A stretch of 64,000 nt of DNA, from assembly GCA_021307315.1 (NCBI GenBank), contig JAJSPD010000101.1, positions 79,531 through 143,530 of the forward strand. Reading direction: 5' to 3'. Source of the stretch: Bisporella sp. PMI_857 (lineage: Eukaryota > Ascomycota > Leotiomycetes > Helotiales > Helotiaceae). Below are positions 1 through 11,146 of this stretch, one piece after another. Position numbers and translations under genes: made by a program. The notes beneath the pieces were generated by a model. It was not told the origin of the DNA and did not search any database. It worked only from the letters and a program-made list of their open reading frames with translations. Position 1 is the first letter of the stretch. Each line of letters starts with the position of its first letter.

Positions 1-1165
1 CGATCCCTGGAGAAATCCTGAGCGTTCAGAACGTTCGATATGCGAAGACCAAATTCCGCAATGCAATTTTCCACCAGATTTTTTTGCCAACCTATAGTCC
101 TCATCTTGCTAGCTTGTGGTATGATGGAAAGATGGTTGGCAATCGGATTGATATCGACATCCTTCACCGTGAGCAGAGGGACATCAATATCTCCAAATCG
201 CAGTCCCGAACATTGTGACATGTGTTGTGTGATAAAGTGATAGCGCATAAAGCAAGACCACCATATGCGCTTCCGCAACTTTTCCTTACTGGGCTCCAGT
301 CCAAAATTACTCGGATCTTTATGCAGATTGAATCTACATGCCATAGAAATGGCTACTTCCATCCCGTACCATGCATCCTTTTGGTCGTCGGATACTTCAT
401 TCCAGTATGTCATGAGAAAAAGTGATTGCACGATCGTAAGGTGGTCAGTTTCGCATCGAAATAATAAAGGAGCTGTGATAATTAATACAATTATGAAAAT
501 TTATCTGCTAAACATACCTTCGCGTTTTGGAAGAAACTTTTCACGGTATCCTTTCTCGTTGAATAGCCCGCGCTCATGATATGTCCGACCTTTATTACTG
601 TGGCGCCTGCCAACATGATTGTCAGGAAGAGAAGCAAGCTGATTTTGCCGGACGCTCCAGAGTCATCTTCCATAACGTTAAGTGTTGAAGATAATGTCCA
701 TCCTGGTGGAGGCTCAGGGCGTCCAATCGGGCTTAATATGTTTAGCTATGCAGCAAGCTTACGTAACCTACTCACCACCCTCTTAATCCACCCCAACAAG
801 CGAGGTTGGATAGAATCAATTCAATATATTTTGACATTAAGGAGGTCATGTAACTTAGCTATCGGTAAGCCCGGATGTACATCTTTAAGGTACCTATAGA
901 TGAGCGCATTCCGAAATTTGTTATTTGGCAAGGACAAGGCATCTTTCGCTACAAGACATTCGATGTCGCTGGGAGTTATCTGTTGTGGCAAAGACTTGAC
1001 GTAATCGGGCCATTTTTTCTCAGGTGTTGGTGGTCAATATGAGTAAATTCTGGGTTGCCATTAACTGTCGTAGATACGGGGTGATTCTGTAGAGTATTTG
1101 CATGATTTGGTAATAGAAGGTCTAATATCTTGGTGTGTGCTGCATGTGTTGGACTATTAGCATTG
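1..1165 (-). pseudogene. Fungal-specific transcription factor, partial and frameshifted
   Basis: This is the middle of a Zn2Cys6-type regulator on the minus strand. It runs off the left edge, and no zinc cluster is visible. About 1160-840 encodes the linker typical of these proteins (KKWPDYVKSLPQQITPSDIE, then a segment ending LHDLLNV). About 660-518 encodes a hydrophobic stretch and SAGYSTRKDTVKSFFQNAK. A GTATGT donor lies at 517-512 and a CACAG acceptor near 473. The Fungal_trans (PF04082) core follows: LTIVQSLFLMTYWNEV, then DAWYGMEVAISMACRFNLHK, then LRKRIWWSCF. The frame breaks at an A6 run (plus strand T6, 1013-1018), again around 455-460, and probably between 670 and 840. A possible acceptor (GCTAATAG) lies near 1160, so the adjacent foldback element may sit in an upstream intron. 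The role would be DNA-binding transcription control; the target is unknown. The family call is firm. Whether it is a pseudogene or has sequencing indels is open. Confidence 0.72.
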
Positions 1166-1182
1166 CGATTTTAAACGGCAAA

Positions 1183-2745
1183 TATCTCATATACCACAAA
1201 AAAGTGGCCATATATCTGATATACCGTTCTTTTTTTTGACGAATATCTCAAATACCATCTTTTGTCTCTTGGCGCAAATATATGGTATTTGAGATATTTA
1301 TTGACTAAATGATGGTATATAAGAAACACTTATATATCTCATATACCATTATTTTGTCGCGACACGCTGCAGCAATACACTACACGCAACAGCGAACGTT
1401 GTAGCAATAGTATTACTATAAAGCGTATTACTGCAGTATGTATTTTATTGCTACAATATGTATTATAGCTATAACGTATATTGAATTGCTATAGCGTATG
1501 TTACGACACTCTGTAGCAATACACGCTGTAGCAATACACGCTGTAGCGACACATGCTGTAGCGACACATGCCGTAGCGACACACACTGTAGCGATATATG
1601 CTGTAACGACACACGCTGTAGCGACACACGCTGTAACGACATACACTGTAGTAATACAACATACACTGTAGCAATACAATACATACTGTACAATACAGAC
1701 TATATTAATACTATTGTTATAGCGTGTGTCGCTATATTGTAAGTCGTTCTAGCGTGTATTACAGGCTTTACAGTAAGTGTTGACGAATATCTGATGTACC
1801 ATACATTTGTTGACATATATCTCATATACCATAAAAGTGGTATATATGGCATGACATAACGACCAACGTGCAACAACGCAAAATAGGGTAATAAAATATA
1901 ATAATTGATCAAATTGCAAATCGCAAATCGAAATCGTTCAATTAATAACTTAGTGCTTTTGACTTTCCTGGCCTTCGACGTTCTTGGCGCCCTCGACGTT
2001 CCTGGCGCTTTCGACTTTTCTGGCTCTCGACATTCCTGACGCTCTCGACTTTCTTGGCTCTCGACATTCCTGACGCTCTCGACGTTCCTGGCTCTCGACA
2101 TTCCTGGCTCTCGACGTTCCTGGCTCTCAACGTTTCTAGCTCTCGACGTTCCTGGCGCTTTCGACTTTCTTGGCTCTCGACATTGCTGGCGCTTTCGATT
2201 TTTCTGGCGCTGCCGATTTTTTAAAGCTAGTTTTGTTTGCATTTAAAAAAACAAAAAAAGTGAAAAAATTTGCTACGCAAGGGACTGTCTTGGCATATTT
2301 GCTTTTTTTTAAAGTATTTACAAGTATTTGTGTTTGTATTTTTCTTTCATTTTTACAATAAAAAACGAATACAGCTTTATTTTAAAAGTCGACGGCGCCA
2401 GGAACGTCGAGAGCCAGGAATGTCGAGAGCCAGGAACGTTGAAGGCCAGGAAAGTCGAGAGCGTCAGGAATGTCGAGAGCCAAGAAAGTCGAGGGCGCCA
2501 AGAAAGTCGAGGGCGCCAAGAAAGCCGAGGGCGCCAAGAAAGTCGAGGGCCAGGAAAGTCAAAAGCACTAAGTTATTAATTGAATGATTTCGATTTGCGA
2601 TTTGCGATTTGCAATTTGATCAATTATCATATTTTATTACCCTATTTTGCGTTGTTGCACGTTGGTCGTTATGTCATGCCATATATATGAGATATTCGTC
2701 AAAAAAAGTATGGTATATCAGATATATGGCCACTTTTTTGTAATA
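1183..2745. mobile_element. Foldback-type non-autonomous element with minisatellite arms
   Basis: The ends are inverted: about 1195-1240 on the left (ACAAAAAAGTGGCCATATAT, then CTGATATACC) matches the reverse complement of about 2695-2743. A longer inverted pair is also present. The left arm (about 1845-2230) contains ATGACATAACGACCAACGTG, an AT-rich stretch, then copies of a 15-bp unit (CTCGACGTTCCTGGC and variants). The right arm (about 2380-2700) has the same blocks in reverse order and orientation. A central 170 bp (about 2205-2375) is not part of the arms. No transposase is encoded; the open frames crossing the arms are a by-product of the 15-bp periodicity. A second, more degraded copy lies at about 62868-63405. 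No clear target duplication could be assigned. Confidence 0.7.
1500..1690. repeat. 15-bp tandem repeat (CGACACACGCTGTAG)
   Basis: About a dozen imperfect head-to-tail copies of a 15-bp unit with consensus CGACACACGCTGTAG. Degenerate copies extend out to about 1370 and 1760. It lies in the left part of the foldback element, outside the inverted arms. Overlapping open frames arise only because 15 is a multiple of three. Confidence 0.8.
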
Positions 2746-2821
2746 CCCGGGTCATAGATATTGCCTATACTTTAACCTGAGGGCACAGCCGCATGTGTTC
2801 ATGCGTAATGCTCGTTGAGGT

Positions 2822-2926
2822 TGTTGGATAAGTCTTCATTGATTCTAAGCTACGTGTCGCGAAGAGGTTGTAGGTCCCGAAAGGGACCCACAACTCTTCA
2901 CGTGACTAGTTACATGCGTTCCAACA
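2822..2926 (+). repeat. LTR-like interspersed repeat, copy 1
   Basis: The sequence begins TGTTGG and ends CCAACA, like a short LTR. It contains a block (CTAAGCTACGTGTCGCGAAG and following, with CTTCACGTGACTAG near the end) that recurs nearly unchanged at about 53286-53363. The flanking 5-mers (GAGGT and GTGAG) do not match, so no target duplication is supported. Confidence 0.55.
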
Positions 2927-4100
2927 GTGAGATATTTGCCGGATTTTAAATAGCTACTCACTATTTCATATCCATGAAATGGGAGGTGAGTCGCGGCTGA
3001 CACCGACGCGCAATTTCTAGGCCCATGTGTTTTGTGATCGAACATTGCATGGGCTCCCATCCCTACGCTAATGCGACAATATTCGTTAACCTATCAGGAG
3101 GGCCGCGGATCTATCTTCTACATAGTCCGCTTATACATTTTAAGTTACATTTCGTGTAATAGCGGCAAGCTCAAAAATAGGCAGGTTTTCGTTAAGTAGC
3201 CAAATCATCCTAGGATAATATTTGGACTCGTATTGGTACAGGGTAGCTGGTTCGCCTCTGAACGAGTTCAATCCAGATACATCTCTGCTTCTGCAGAGGT
3301 GGGCGCAAGGATTAGACGCATTGTCTCGTTAGCAAATTGACCGGTAAAGCCTGCCGGGGAAGTTCAGAATGTTGTACCGGATACTTGGTTCTAAGCACCC
3401 CAGACGAATTTTCGACCATGGACCCTAGAAGTATCTGTGGATACCATGGGACATGGGACAAACAGTCCTGCGAAAGCTCCAACATCTTGGGTTTTTTGAA
3501 TTCATACCACGCCCAGCATCCACTCAATTCAAAAAGCGTCAACATCTATTAGCAATATTTATCCAGAGAATTAATAATCGCCTAAGCTGTAATGTCCGTC
3601 AACTACCACGCTACTCGAATCAAAAAGCGTGCTTTCCTAACTGGTTATGAAGTTGTGTTGAACTTTGGAGCCTTAAGCAGCGCTATATTTCCTGCCACAG
3701 TATGTTGTTTCTTACCTCTGAATTTGGTCTCCTCATTATACGTGCAATTACTTAACTGATCACTAGCCAGAACTTCTCCTACATTTAGTTCCGTGTACTG
3801 CTCTCAATAAGAAACAATCATCCTATATCAACCAGAAGCGAATAATTTATTACACGGAAATCACGTACAACTACATATCATACTCCTATGACGGCACACT
3901 AGCTAGGCTCCATACCTAAATCGAAAACTTTAAACTACAATTGACTCAGGATAGAAGTTTGCTGTGTATTTTACACGCCGTAGGCTGGAAATCCTCATTA
4001 GCAGGCCTGTAAACACAACAGCAATCCGTACTGTGTAATATGGGGACCACGTTTCTAAGCTACCCAATCGTTTGCGAGCCTCAAGAGCTATCAGAACCGG
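2927..4100. other. No gene recognised
   Basis: Short open frames occur on both strands (for example about 3330-3550), but none has a recognisable domain or convincing splice sites. The right end is presumably the upstream region of the bZIP gene. No repeats were noticed. Confidence 0.4.
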
Positions 4101-4165
4101 GGCAGCGAAGCAGCTGGCCAGGGAGGTTATTATCCGGTCCTCGGGGTCATCTGGTTTTAGGCTCG

Positions 4166-5801
4166 ATGTCGCAGCAGCCTCCTGCCTCTCGCACCGTATC
4201 TCGATTGTCTCCAGGCAGACAGGAACTAACACTTCCTCCGCTTCAACGGCCAAATGGCATTCAGCAGAGAAATTACCCAGCAGAAAGACAGCTTCCCGAG
4301 CAATCAAAAAATCAGGGACGTGCGCGCTTTCAACAGCAAGGCAGCGTATCACAACCAGAAGCGCCGGGCGAAGACTGGAGACCAACGCCATCAAGAGATC
4401 TCTCTGTGCATTCAATACTCAATCCGGCGGAGCCTGAAGGACTCCATGCAGCTCAAACCTCTAGTCGCCCAGTGAGCACTGGTACCACAGACTTACATCA
4501 TTCCACGACCGGCCCCCCTGCACACTTTACGCTTAGCCCTATGACAGGTCTACAACACACGGTTTCTGGTCGGCCAGCGTCATCAAACACCTCACCAACA
4601 CAAGAAAGTTATAAATCAACTTTCTCTAGAAGTCGCGGAAGCTCTCCTCGGCGGATACTGACACCGGAAGGTGCTCGGACAACAATCCTTCATAAACCGA
4701 GTCAAGGAACCATTGATGCACAGCGATCTCCATTTATTCCGTATAGGAGTGGGGTAGGGTTTGCGGCAACATCTGGACATGAAGGACCACCGGATGCTCC
4801 GCCTGCCCTAACGCTAACACCACCGGAGCGAGCTCATTTACAGCATTATGGATTTCCACCTGTTGGGCCCAGCAGATCTGCTCCTCTCGAACGACACCCA
4901 AGCGGGAGCTCGCGGCAACCAGCCGAACGAGGATTGCCTGCTCAAAGCATCAGCCCCAGCATATCAACCTCAGCGGGAGTATCTTCCAGTCAAGCTTCTC
5001 CAGCATCTTTCATCTACAAAAAGGGACCGCCTCTGACCAGCGGCTTCTATTTCCCCGGAGCAAGCTTTGCTCCGTCAATGCAGCAAGCACAAGGAGCGGG
5101 AGGCCCGCAATTTCAAACATCATCTGCTTCGGGCACAGAAGGTCCGTACAGTGCTCCTTCTTCCAGTGTGTCTGTCACCACGAGCGCAAAACATTCGCGT
5201 CAGGGTACGGACCCATCTCAGAGTATGACTATAACCACCTCGCAAGGCGTGTTTAACGTGCCGATTGACCTGCACCAAGCGTCACGACTAGCTGACGAGA
5301 AGCGCGCGCGCAATGCAGGAGCCTCCGCACGATTCCGTCAACGACGAAAAGAGAAAGAGAAGGAAGCGAGCACGACAATTGAGAAGATGCAGCAGCAGAA
5401 CCGTGAGTTAGAGCGTAGAATTAGAGAGGCGGAGAGCGAAAGGGACTTTTACCGAGAAGAGAGAGATCGATTCCGTGATGTGCTTGATCGAAGCGAGGAT
5501 TTGAGGGATCTAGCTATTCAAGTGCCTCCAAGTCCGCAGTCTAATTATGCGCGCAACTTCATTTGCAGGACAGACAGCGTCAGATGGTCCTCCTCCGCCT
5601 CCTCCGGGCTATCAGCAGGATCCTAGCACATCCGAAACAGCACCAAGAAGGAGAAGAACAGATACTTCGGGCGACTTTACAAATGTGCCATACACGCTCC
5701 CCCCACCTTCGACACTCCTCCGGCACTGTCTGATAGCTACCTCCGGGGCAGGGACCTTACGCCTCCCGCCTTTGCAAATAAATGACCCATACGCTCCATA
5801 A
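4166..5801 (+). CDS. bZIP transcription factor
   Basis: This encodes a nuclear DNA-binding regulator of about 530 residues. A long Ser/Pro/Gln-rich N-terminal region, probably disordered, precedes a basic region leucine zipper at about residues 370-440. The basic region reads DEKRARNAGASARFRQRRKE and contains the N-x7-R bZIP signature (NAGASARFR). A heptad coiled coil follows (IEKMQQQNRELERRIREAES). The ATG at 4166 (MSQQPPASR) is preferred to the in-frame ATG at 4040 because the residues from there on look like a normal N-terminus; the upstream choice is not excluded. The last part shifts frame near 5535-5575. Either a very short intron (a 37-bp intron ending CATTTGCAG would be in frame) or a one-base error joins it to a Pro-rich tail (DGPPPPPPGYQQ, then FTNVPYTLPPPSTL) ending at 5801. 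The target genes cannot be inferred. Confidence 0.8.
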
Positions 5802-6547
5802 AGAGTAACCCCAAACCTCGCTCCCTCAAGAGGACCTCCGCCACCATTTGAGCCCTTCCCCCAACCGCATGGGCGGGTAGGGGCCCACAGATGCTGCGCG
5901 ACGATAGAACACCCTCGCCGTGTCTAGAATGGCAAATAGAACACTTCCACACGCTTTTCCCCCTGTATTCACAACCACCAAATTCTCTAGCCGCATTATG
6001 TACATAACACATCACCTTTCTTTACCTATCAACGTCAGCACTCACCGTCACAAAGAGCTCATTCGGGTGACCATACCACCAACTTCTACACTATACTTGA
6101 GCGCCACAACGTGCGAACCATCTAACACCCTTCGAAATACATTAGTCTCGTTTGAAATTGAGCTTGGATTTCTTTTCACGGGCGTGTGGTGTAAGGCTAG
6201 TTTGTTCTACTGAGGTTTAGGAAGTGAGAGCGGAGCATGTACCTGTAGGGCACTATGAGAAGAACAAGTGGGAAAAGGATATCTATAGGAGGAAATCAAC
6301 AAAAGAATGTAGTTAAAGAGAACCGTATTAAGTATATAGCGTTTTAGACAGGATTTGAGATCCGGGCCATGTCCCGGCTGTTTGTACGAGGGACACTTAG
6401 CCTTATTCTGGAGTCGTCGAATTATAGTTTCACTTCCCCTGAAAATCGTTATGTCTAGAGCTCATTGCGCATGTGTCCAGCATCGAAAAATTGAAGAGGA
6501 GCAGATCACATCTACGATTGGACCGTGAACCTCAAGAGCGTGATCTA
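5802..6547. other. 3' flank of the bZIP gene; no gene seen
   Basis: Probably includes the 3' UTR of the bZIP gene. Only short open frames without recognisable domains occur. No repeat is seen until the MITE at 6548. Confidence 0.4.
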
Positions 6548-6721
6548 CAGTCCGACCTGGATATTTCGGAACTCTCGGTTCCATGCCTATACTCCGATAT
6601 ATAGAGGTCTCCGATGTAAAGAGGTCCGTTACAGCCACTTATGGCCTGGCAGATCCAGAGGTTTATTCCGATATGTAGAGGTTTCCGATATAAGGAGTTC
6701 CGGAATATCCAGGTCGGACTG
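6548..6721. mobile_element. Tc1/mariner-type MITE, 174 bp
   Basis: The ends are inverted repeats of about 27 bp: CAGTCCGACCTGGATATT at the left and its near reverse complement ending GGTCGGACTG at the right. TA lies on each side (6546-6547 and 6722-6723), the expected target duplication of Tc1/mariner/pogo elements. The interior holds further short palindromes (GATATATAGAGG, GATATGTAGAGG). It has no coding capacity. A different MITE of similar size with TA flanks lies at 56240-56410. Confidence 0.85.
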
Positions 6722-8090
6722 TAATAGTATAATGCTGATCTCAAGGGATCAATCCTTTCATAATACCATACAAAAGAAACGAAACCCAGAATACGCCCAA
6801 CTAATGCACTCCAGCTCACTTTCGTGACGAGTGTGTAATTTATTTATATTGGAGCAATTATAGCCTCAAAGACGGGTTTGATTCGAAGTTTCACGTGCTA
6901 ATCTGAGTTTGTTTCCTGTTCAAGTGCACAGGCGCATGGGAGTTTTGGAAGGAGGACTCGAGATGTAGAATATAACTATTGTTATGACAATTTATACTCT
7001 TGGTATCGGTCTTCCTATGCCTAAATCAGTTGATAACGATACTTCAAATATTGACACTGGTGCAATCAGTGGCATCTATCTCAAACAGCGAGTGTAATTG
7101 TGCCGTGGGCGGCCAGGGCTTCGACTCATGCAAGGCCGCCTAAGCTTGGACCACACATACCAGAGAATTTGAACCAGCCGCCATTGGTAGAGAGATGGTA
7201 TATGTTTCAAATAACGTCCTCTCACCGTAACCTGAGGGCATTAATAGAAGAATATGGACTCAATATAATACCAAAAGTCAAGAACCAAGGCTATAGGCTC
7301 CTCGTTTTGCAGATCTTCAATATCACAAGCATACGCTTGATTCACTCCAGGTCACTTCGCTTTGTTCTGTCTCAATTGATAGCTGCATGCATTATTTCAT
7401 GAAGTTATAGATACCAGCCATTGGGAGGACGTTGAAAATGAGGCAACATGCGGGATCGGAATGCATATTCCGCCAGCCAACCGGCTGGGTGCTATATGCG
7501 GCCCCGCTGGTTCAATCACCTTTCTGTAGAACTGTATGCTCATCACTGCATGCAAGCTGCATCTACTCTTTCCCACAGACTTCATGCCAGGGCTTTAGAT
7601 CTGCCGGGAAGCTTTTGTGCCCTGAAAATCATCTTCCACGATAGGTTTAGCTCCAAGCCTCCAACGGTGTATTTTCCCGCCTTGATATAGATTCGCTCAT
7701 CCCTAACACCATTTGTTTTTTCCACTCTGCAAGGCTTTCTACCTCGTCGGTGCCCTTCAGGACTCGTTTGTCACGAACGCGTGGGACATCGACCTTTCGG
7801 CATGAGGGAAAGACAAATCATATATTTCGAAAGGAGCTGACGCGTGCAATAAATGCTGACGGTATTGTTGAAATCGCGACATCGTTCGCAAAATCTGTTC
7901 CGATCAATAGCTGACCGCACAAGCAGCGCTGGAACTCGAGATCCTGCCTACCAGGATTTCCCCTCACCGCTTGCTTGCATCAAATTCAGCAAACATATTC
8001 CTGCAGCCTTGCGCTTCTACGTCCTGAGGAACACAGTTGACCGAGTATCAGCTTGGGTTGGTGAAGTTGTCTCGTGGGCAAACTCGGGCG
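6722..8090. other. No gene recognised
   Basis: Several open frames of 60-100 codons on both strands (for example 7100-7402 and 7853-8101) lack recognisable domains and do not join into a plausible spliced gene. No repeat families were recognised. Confidence 0.35.
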
Positions 8091-8093
8091 GAT

Positions 8094-8342
8094 TCATTTA
8101 GCGACGTGGGGCATGCGGCTCCGCCAAACTCCATATATTTTGGCGCTCATACCCCTCAACAACCCACCAACGATGACTTTTCCACAAGCACAATTATTTT
8201 GTTGTTCGTCGCCATACTGGATTTTGCCACAACATTCAAGACCAGTGCATTCAACAATACCTAAGCATGAATGATAGCGCGACACTTCGCCGCTTAGTAT
8301 AACTCTGCCAGGAATACAAGGACATTCTTCTGGCTCACACAT
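8094..8342 (-). CDS. Hypothetical Cys-rich small protein
   Basis: An ATG-initiated 82-codon frame begins MCEPEECPCIPGR and has nine Cys in its first 57 residues, including CTGLECCGK and CACGK. There is no signal peptide in this exon; an upstream exon could supply one but none was identified. The family is not recognised. The Cys density is unlike neighbouring random frames, which is the only reason for listing it. It may be spurious. Confidence 0.22.
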   Translation of the reverse strand: MCEPEECPCIPGRVILSGEVSRYHSCLGIVECTGLECCGKIQYGDEQQNNCACGKVIVGGLLRGMSAKIYGVWRSRMPHVAK

Positions 8343-8608
8343 CACGAGAGGGTGTTGTTGGGTAGCGACGCATCTGCTTAGGCTGAATCAAAAGGGCGCT
8401 CAATCATCTCTTCATCTCGTCATTTCCGTACCTTTTATCCGAAGAAAGATTTGAATCTAGAGGCAGCTTTCGATATTATAGAAAATTGGATTAGTGTGGC
8501 GCCCTTTCCTCTCTGAATCATCTGGTCTATATAGCTGACACTGTTATCAGGACTCGCATAGCGCCGCTTCGTGCGATCTAGGCACAAGGAAGCATTTGTC
8601 AAGACAAC

Positions 8609-8919
8609 ATGAGTGACGGAGAGGAAGAAGTAGACTGGGAAGATGGTGCCATAATCGATGCGACAAAAAGGAGAGCGGTAAGGCCAGCCTATTGATCATT
8701 AAATACACATTACTGAAGCTGGTCTTGAAGCCGAATGCGGAGACGAATGTGGTTTACGAAATTCGAAACGTGGCGGGGAACAAGTCATCCATGGCACCCA
8801 AGGGTACAGTAGCTGTCTGTACGAAGATACTACCGGAAGGGATAAAAGGCACTTTGAAGCCAGCATCCTACGGAAATTTTACAAATGACGAGGCAAAGTT
8901 TGTTGTTAAAAAAGATTGA
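8609..8919 (+). CDS. Hypothetical 89-residue protein, two exons
   Basis: ATG at 8609 starts an acidic N-terminus (MSDGEEEVDWEDGAIIDATK). Exon 1 (8609-8677) ends at a GTAAGG donor. An intron of 41 bp ends TACTGAAG, and exon 2 (8719-8919) continues in frame (LVLKPNAETNVVYEIRNVAG to the end FVVKKD). An alternative acceptor 12 bp further on is also in frame. The family is not recognised. The gene converges on the next gene with only about 20 bp between the two stop codons, so the 3' UTRs must overlap. The consistent splice signals and codon content support a real gene; function unknown. Confidence 0.5.
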
Positions 8920-8940
8920 AATTATTGTCAACAAAAATGG

Positions 8941-11120
8941 CTAGTAACTATCGTCAGGTACATCTGTCATCATCATACTGTACAAGGCTATGAATGTGGC
9001 ATTCTGAAACACGATTTTAATTGATCCTGATGGCAGTGGTATGTCCAAGCTCGCCGTAACAACACCGACGGTATTGTGAAACCATCCTTGAAAGTGCAAT
9101 ACAGATCCTTTCTCCAGATTCATTTGGATATAGTCACAGAGCTTCTCCACAAGACAGGAGCCAACTTCGTCCACTAGTAACGTCAAGACCGCTGCCGGAA
9201 GGTCAACAAATACTTCGTTTACGGTAAGCCTGTTTGAAAAACCTGGATCTCGAGATAGTCTCATAGAACCGGCCACTTTCTTTAGTGAGTCGAAGAATAA
9301 ACCCTCATAACATTTCACATCTTTCAATGGTGACCACTCGACTGGGCTGTTATCTACCCCAAAATTAGCATTGGGTCCTCTGTATCGGTCTTGCAACCCA
9401 CTTGGTGGCCCTAAATGGCCCGAATTTAGCTGCAGTGAATGCTCTGCGATATGTTTTGTCTGTTTTGTACTGTCTCTAGTAGGAGGCCCCGACGGTGAAC
9501 CATGCTGGGAAGGAGGATAAAATTGTGGATGGTAATGGTGATAATACTGCTGTCGATACTGCTGTTGACAATACTGTTGTTGAGAGTTCTGCTGCGAAGT
9601 ATGCAACTGGTTTTGGGTATTCTGGCGTAGTGGCTGGTTCATCTCTGTGCTAGAGAGAACTGAAGTGGAATGAGGAACTAGTATTCTCGTTAGATCCTTC
9701 TCACTACGTTTCTATATATCACTCACCAGAGTGTGCAGAATATTCTGGGTACTTGTTCTGCTGATTATTGTGACGTGCATTTTCAATGCTTTTCATAGAA
9801 GATGGGCTACGGGGCGTAGGTAATGTTCTTTGATCTACTACTAACGTTAACAACGCGGACAAATTAATGGAGGTAGCCTTGAACGTGAAAAGTATTCGGC
9901 ATTCGGGTACTCATTACTTACCGTTGTATGGGCTATTATAAAGAGTTTCGGCCGGTGTCAGGAGAACTTGAAGGTTCGGTGATGTAGGAAAAGGATGCCC
10001 TGAGTTTGGTGGATCCCCTGTGTGCTTCGTCAATTTCATTGCGTTTACCCTCTGAAGTTGCTTACCATGAATGGCGTTGTCGCTCTCTTGATGACTATCA
10101 CATTGCTGTCTTAACAATGACCCTTGCGCCTCTCCAGTGGACTTAGTTGTTCCGTCACCATGTATATCCAATGCCCGTTCGCTTCTCTCGGTGACATCGT
10201 CGGCTGAATGTGATTCTAGTCGTTGGGGTTTAGATGCATCTGCTAATGTTAGTAAATTGTCTAACCGGGGTACACAATATTTTTTACATACTCCCCCGAT
10301 TGACTGATTGAACTCCATTATTGCAAGGCGGTTGCAGTTCAGATTCTGCCACAACAAAACTCGGTAGTTGCTGACCAAGGATGCTAGCGTCGCTCTCTCG
10401 ACGAGTACTATGTTGCTGTCTAAGCAACGGCCGTTGTTCCTCTCCGGCTGATCTACTTATTCCATCACCATCTGAAACTTGTTCCCCCTCGATGGTCGCT
10501 CTAGGCGAACTTAATCGTTGGGATTTAGAGCGGCGATCTTCAGGCTCGGTTGTCGACTCTCTTGGGTGTTTTAGTCCATCTGCCAATGTTAGTGATTCGG
10601 CGAGTCTCAAATGCTTCTGCTTACTGTCCTGGACGACTGCTGATTCTGGTTCATCGTGAAGTGTATTGCCTGATTTAGCATCGCCGGGGAGTATGCTATC
10701 ATCAGCTCCTAGGCGCCAGCGAGCAATTTCATTTTCCGGCACTATCTTTGATTGCTTAGGCCGAAGGTTAGATGGCAACTTCAGCTTCTGTACCTTTCCA
10801 TGCTTCGTGCGCAAGAATTTGTATAACCGCCCGATCTCATTGAAAAAGTTTTTCTCTTTTACTTTACCGAGTACAGTAGGAGAACCCGCAGCTACGCAGC
10901 AAATGATGTAAAATGCGTCTTCGTAGGTAGAATAGATATGTATAGCCCGTGGGAGTGCTTCTGTGGATTTTCGGAGTAGACGGGCACTATCGATCAGAGA
11001 TTTGAATGACGAAAGCACAACCTTGTGTCGAAGCTCTAGTTGATCGAATGAAGTGAAGAGCTCATACTGCATAGTCAGCATACCCGTAAAGTCTTCCCAA
11101 GACAACACAGGAGATGGCAT
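8941..11120 (-). CDS. Hypothetical Gln-rich protein with internal duplication, four exons
   Basis: The four exons are 11120-10292, 10242-9922, 9837-9727 and 9644-8941. They join in frame to give 654 residues. The donors are GTATGT, GTAAGT and GTGAGT; the branch/acceptor of the first intron is ACTAACATTAG. The start is the ATG at 11120 (MPSPVLSWEDFTGMLTMQYE), because everything upstream is minisatellite. Residues about 1-120 are an unrecognised helical domain. A polar region follows in which a segment (LTLADGLKHP, later DGDGISRSAGEEQRPLLRQQ) is repeated downstream (LTLADASKPQ, later HGDGTTKSTGEAQGSLLRQQ). A Gln/Tyr/His-rich stretch comes next, then a conserved-looking C-terminal domain of about 150 residues ending MMMTDVPDDSY. 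No domain is recognised, so function is unknown. The intact frame over four exons argues for a working gene. Confidence 0.72.
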
Positions 11121-11146
11121 ATTTTCGCGCGGGAAAATAGGCACAA

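Noticed and set aside
1700..2242. 180-codon basic repetitive protein on the minus strand
   Set aside because: It is the translation of the 15-bp repeat arm; the repeat pattern and its mirror image in the other arm explain it.
3930..4415. 161-codon minus-strand frame opposite the bZIP gene
   Set aside because: It lies antisense to a well supported coding region and has no domain; explained by codon bias of the plus-strand gene.
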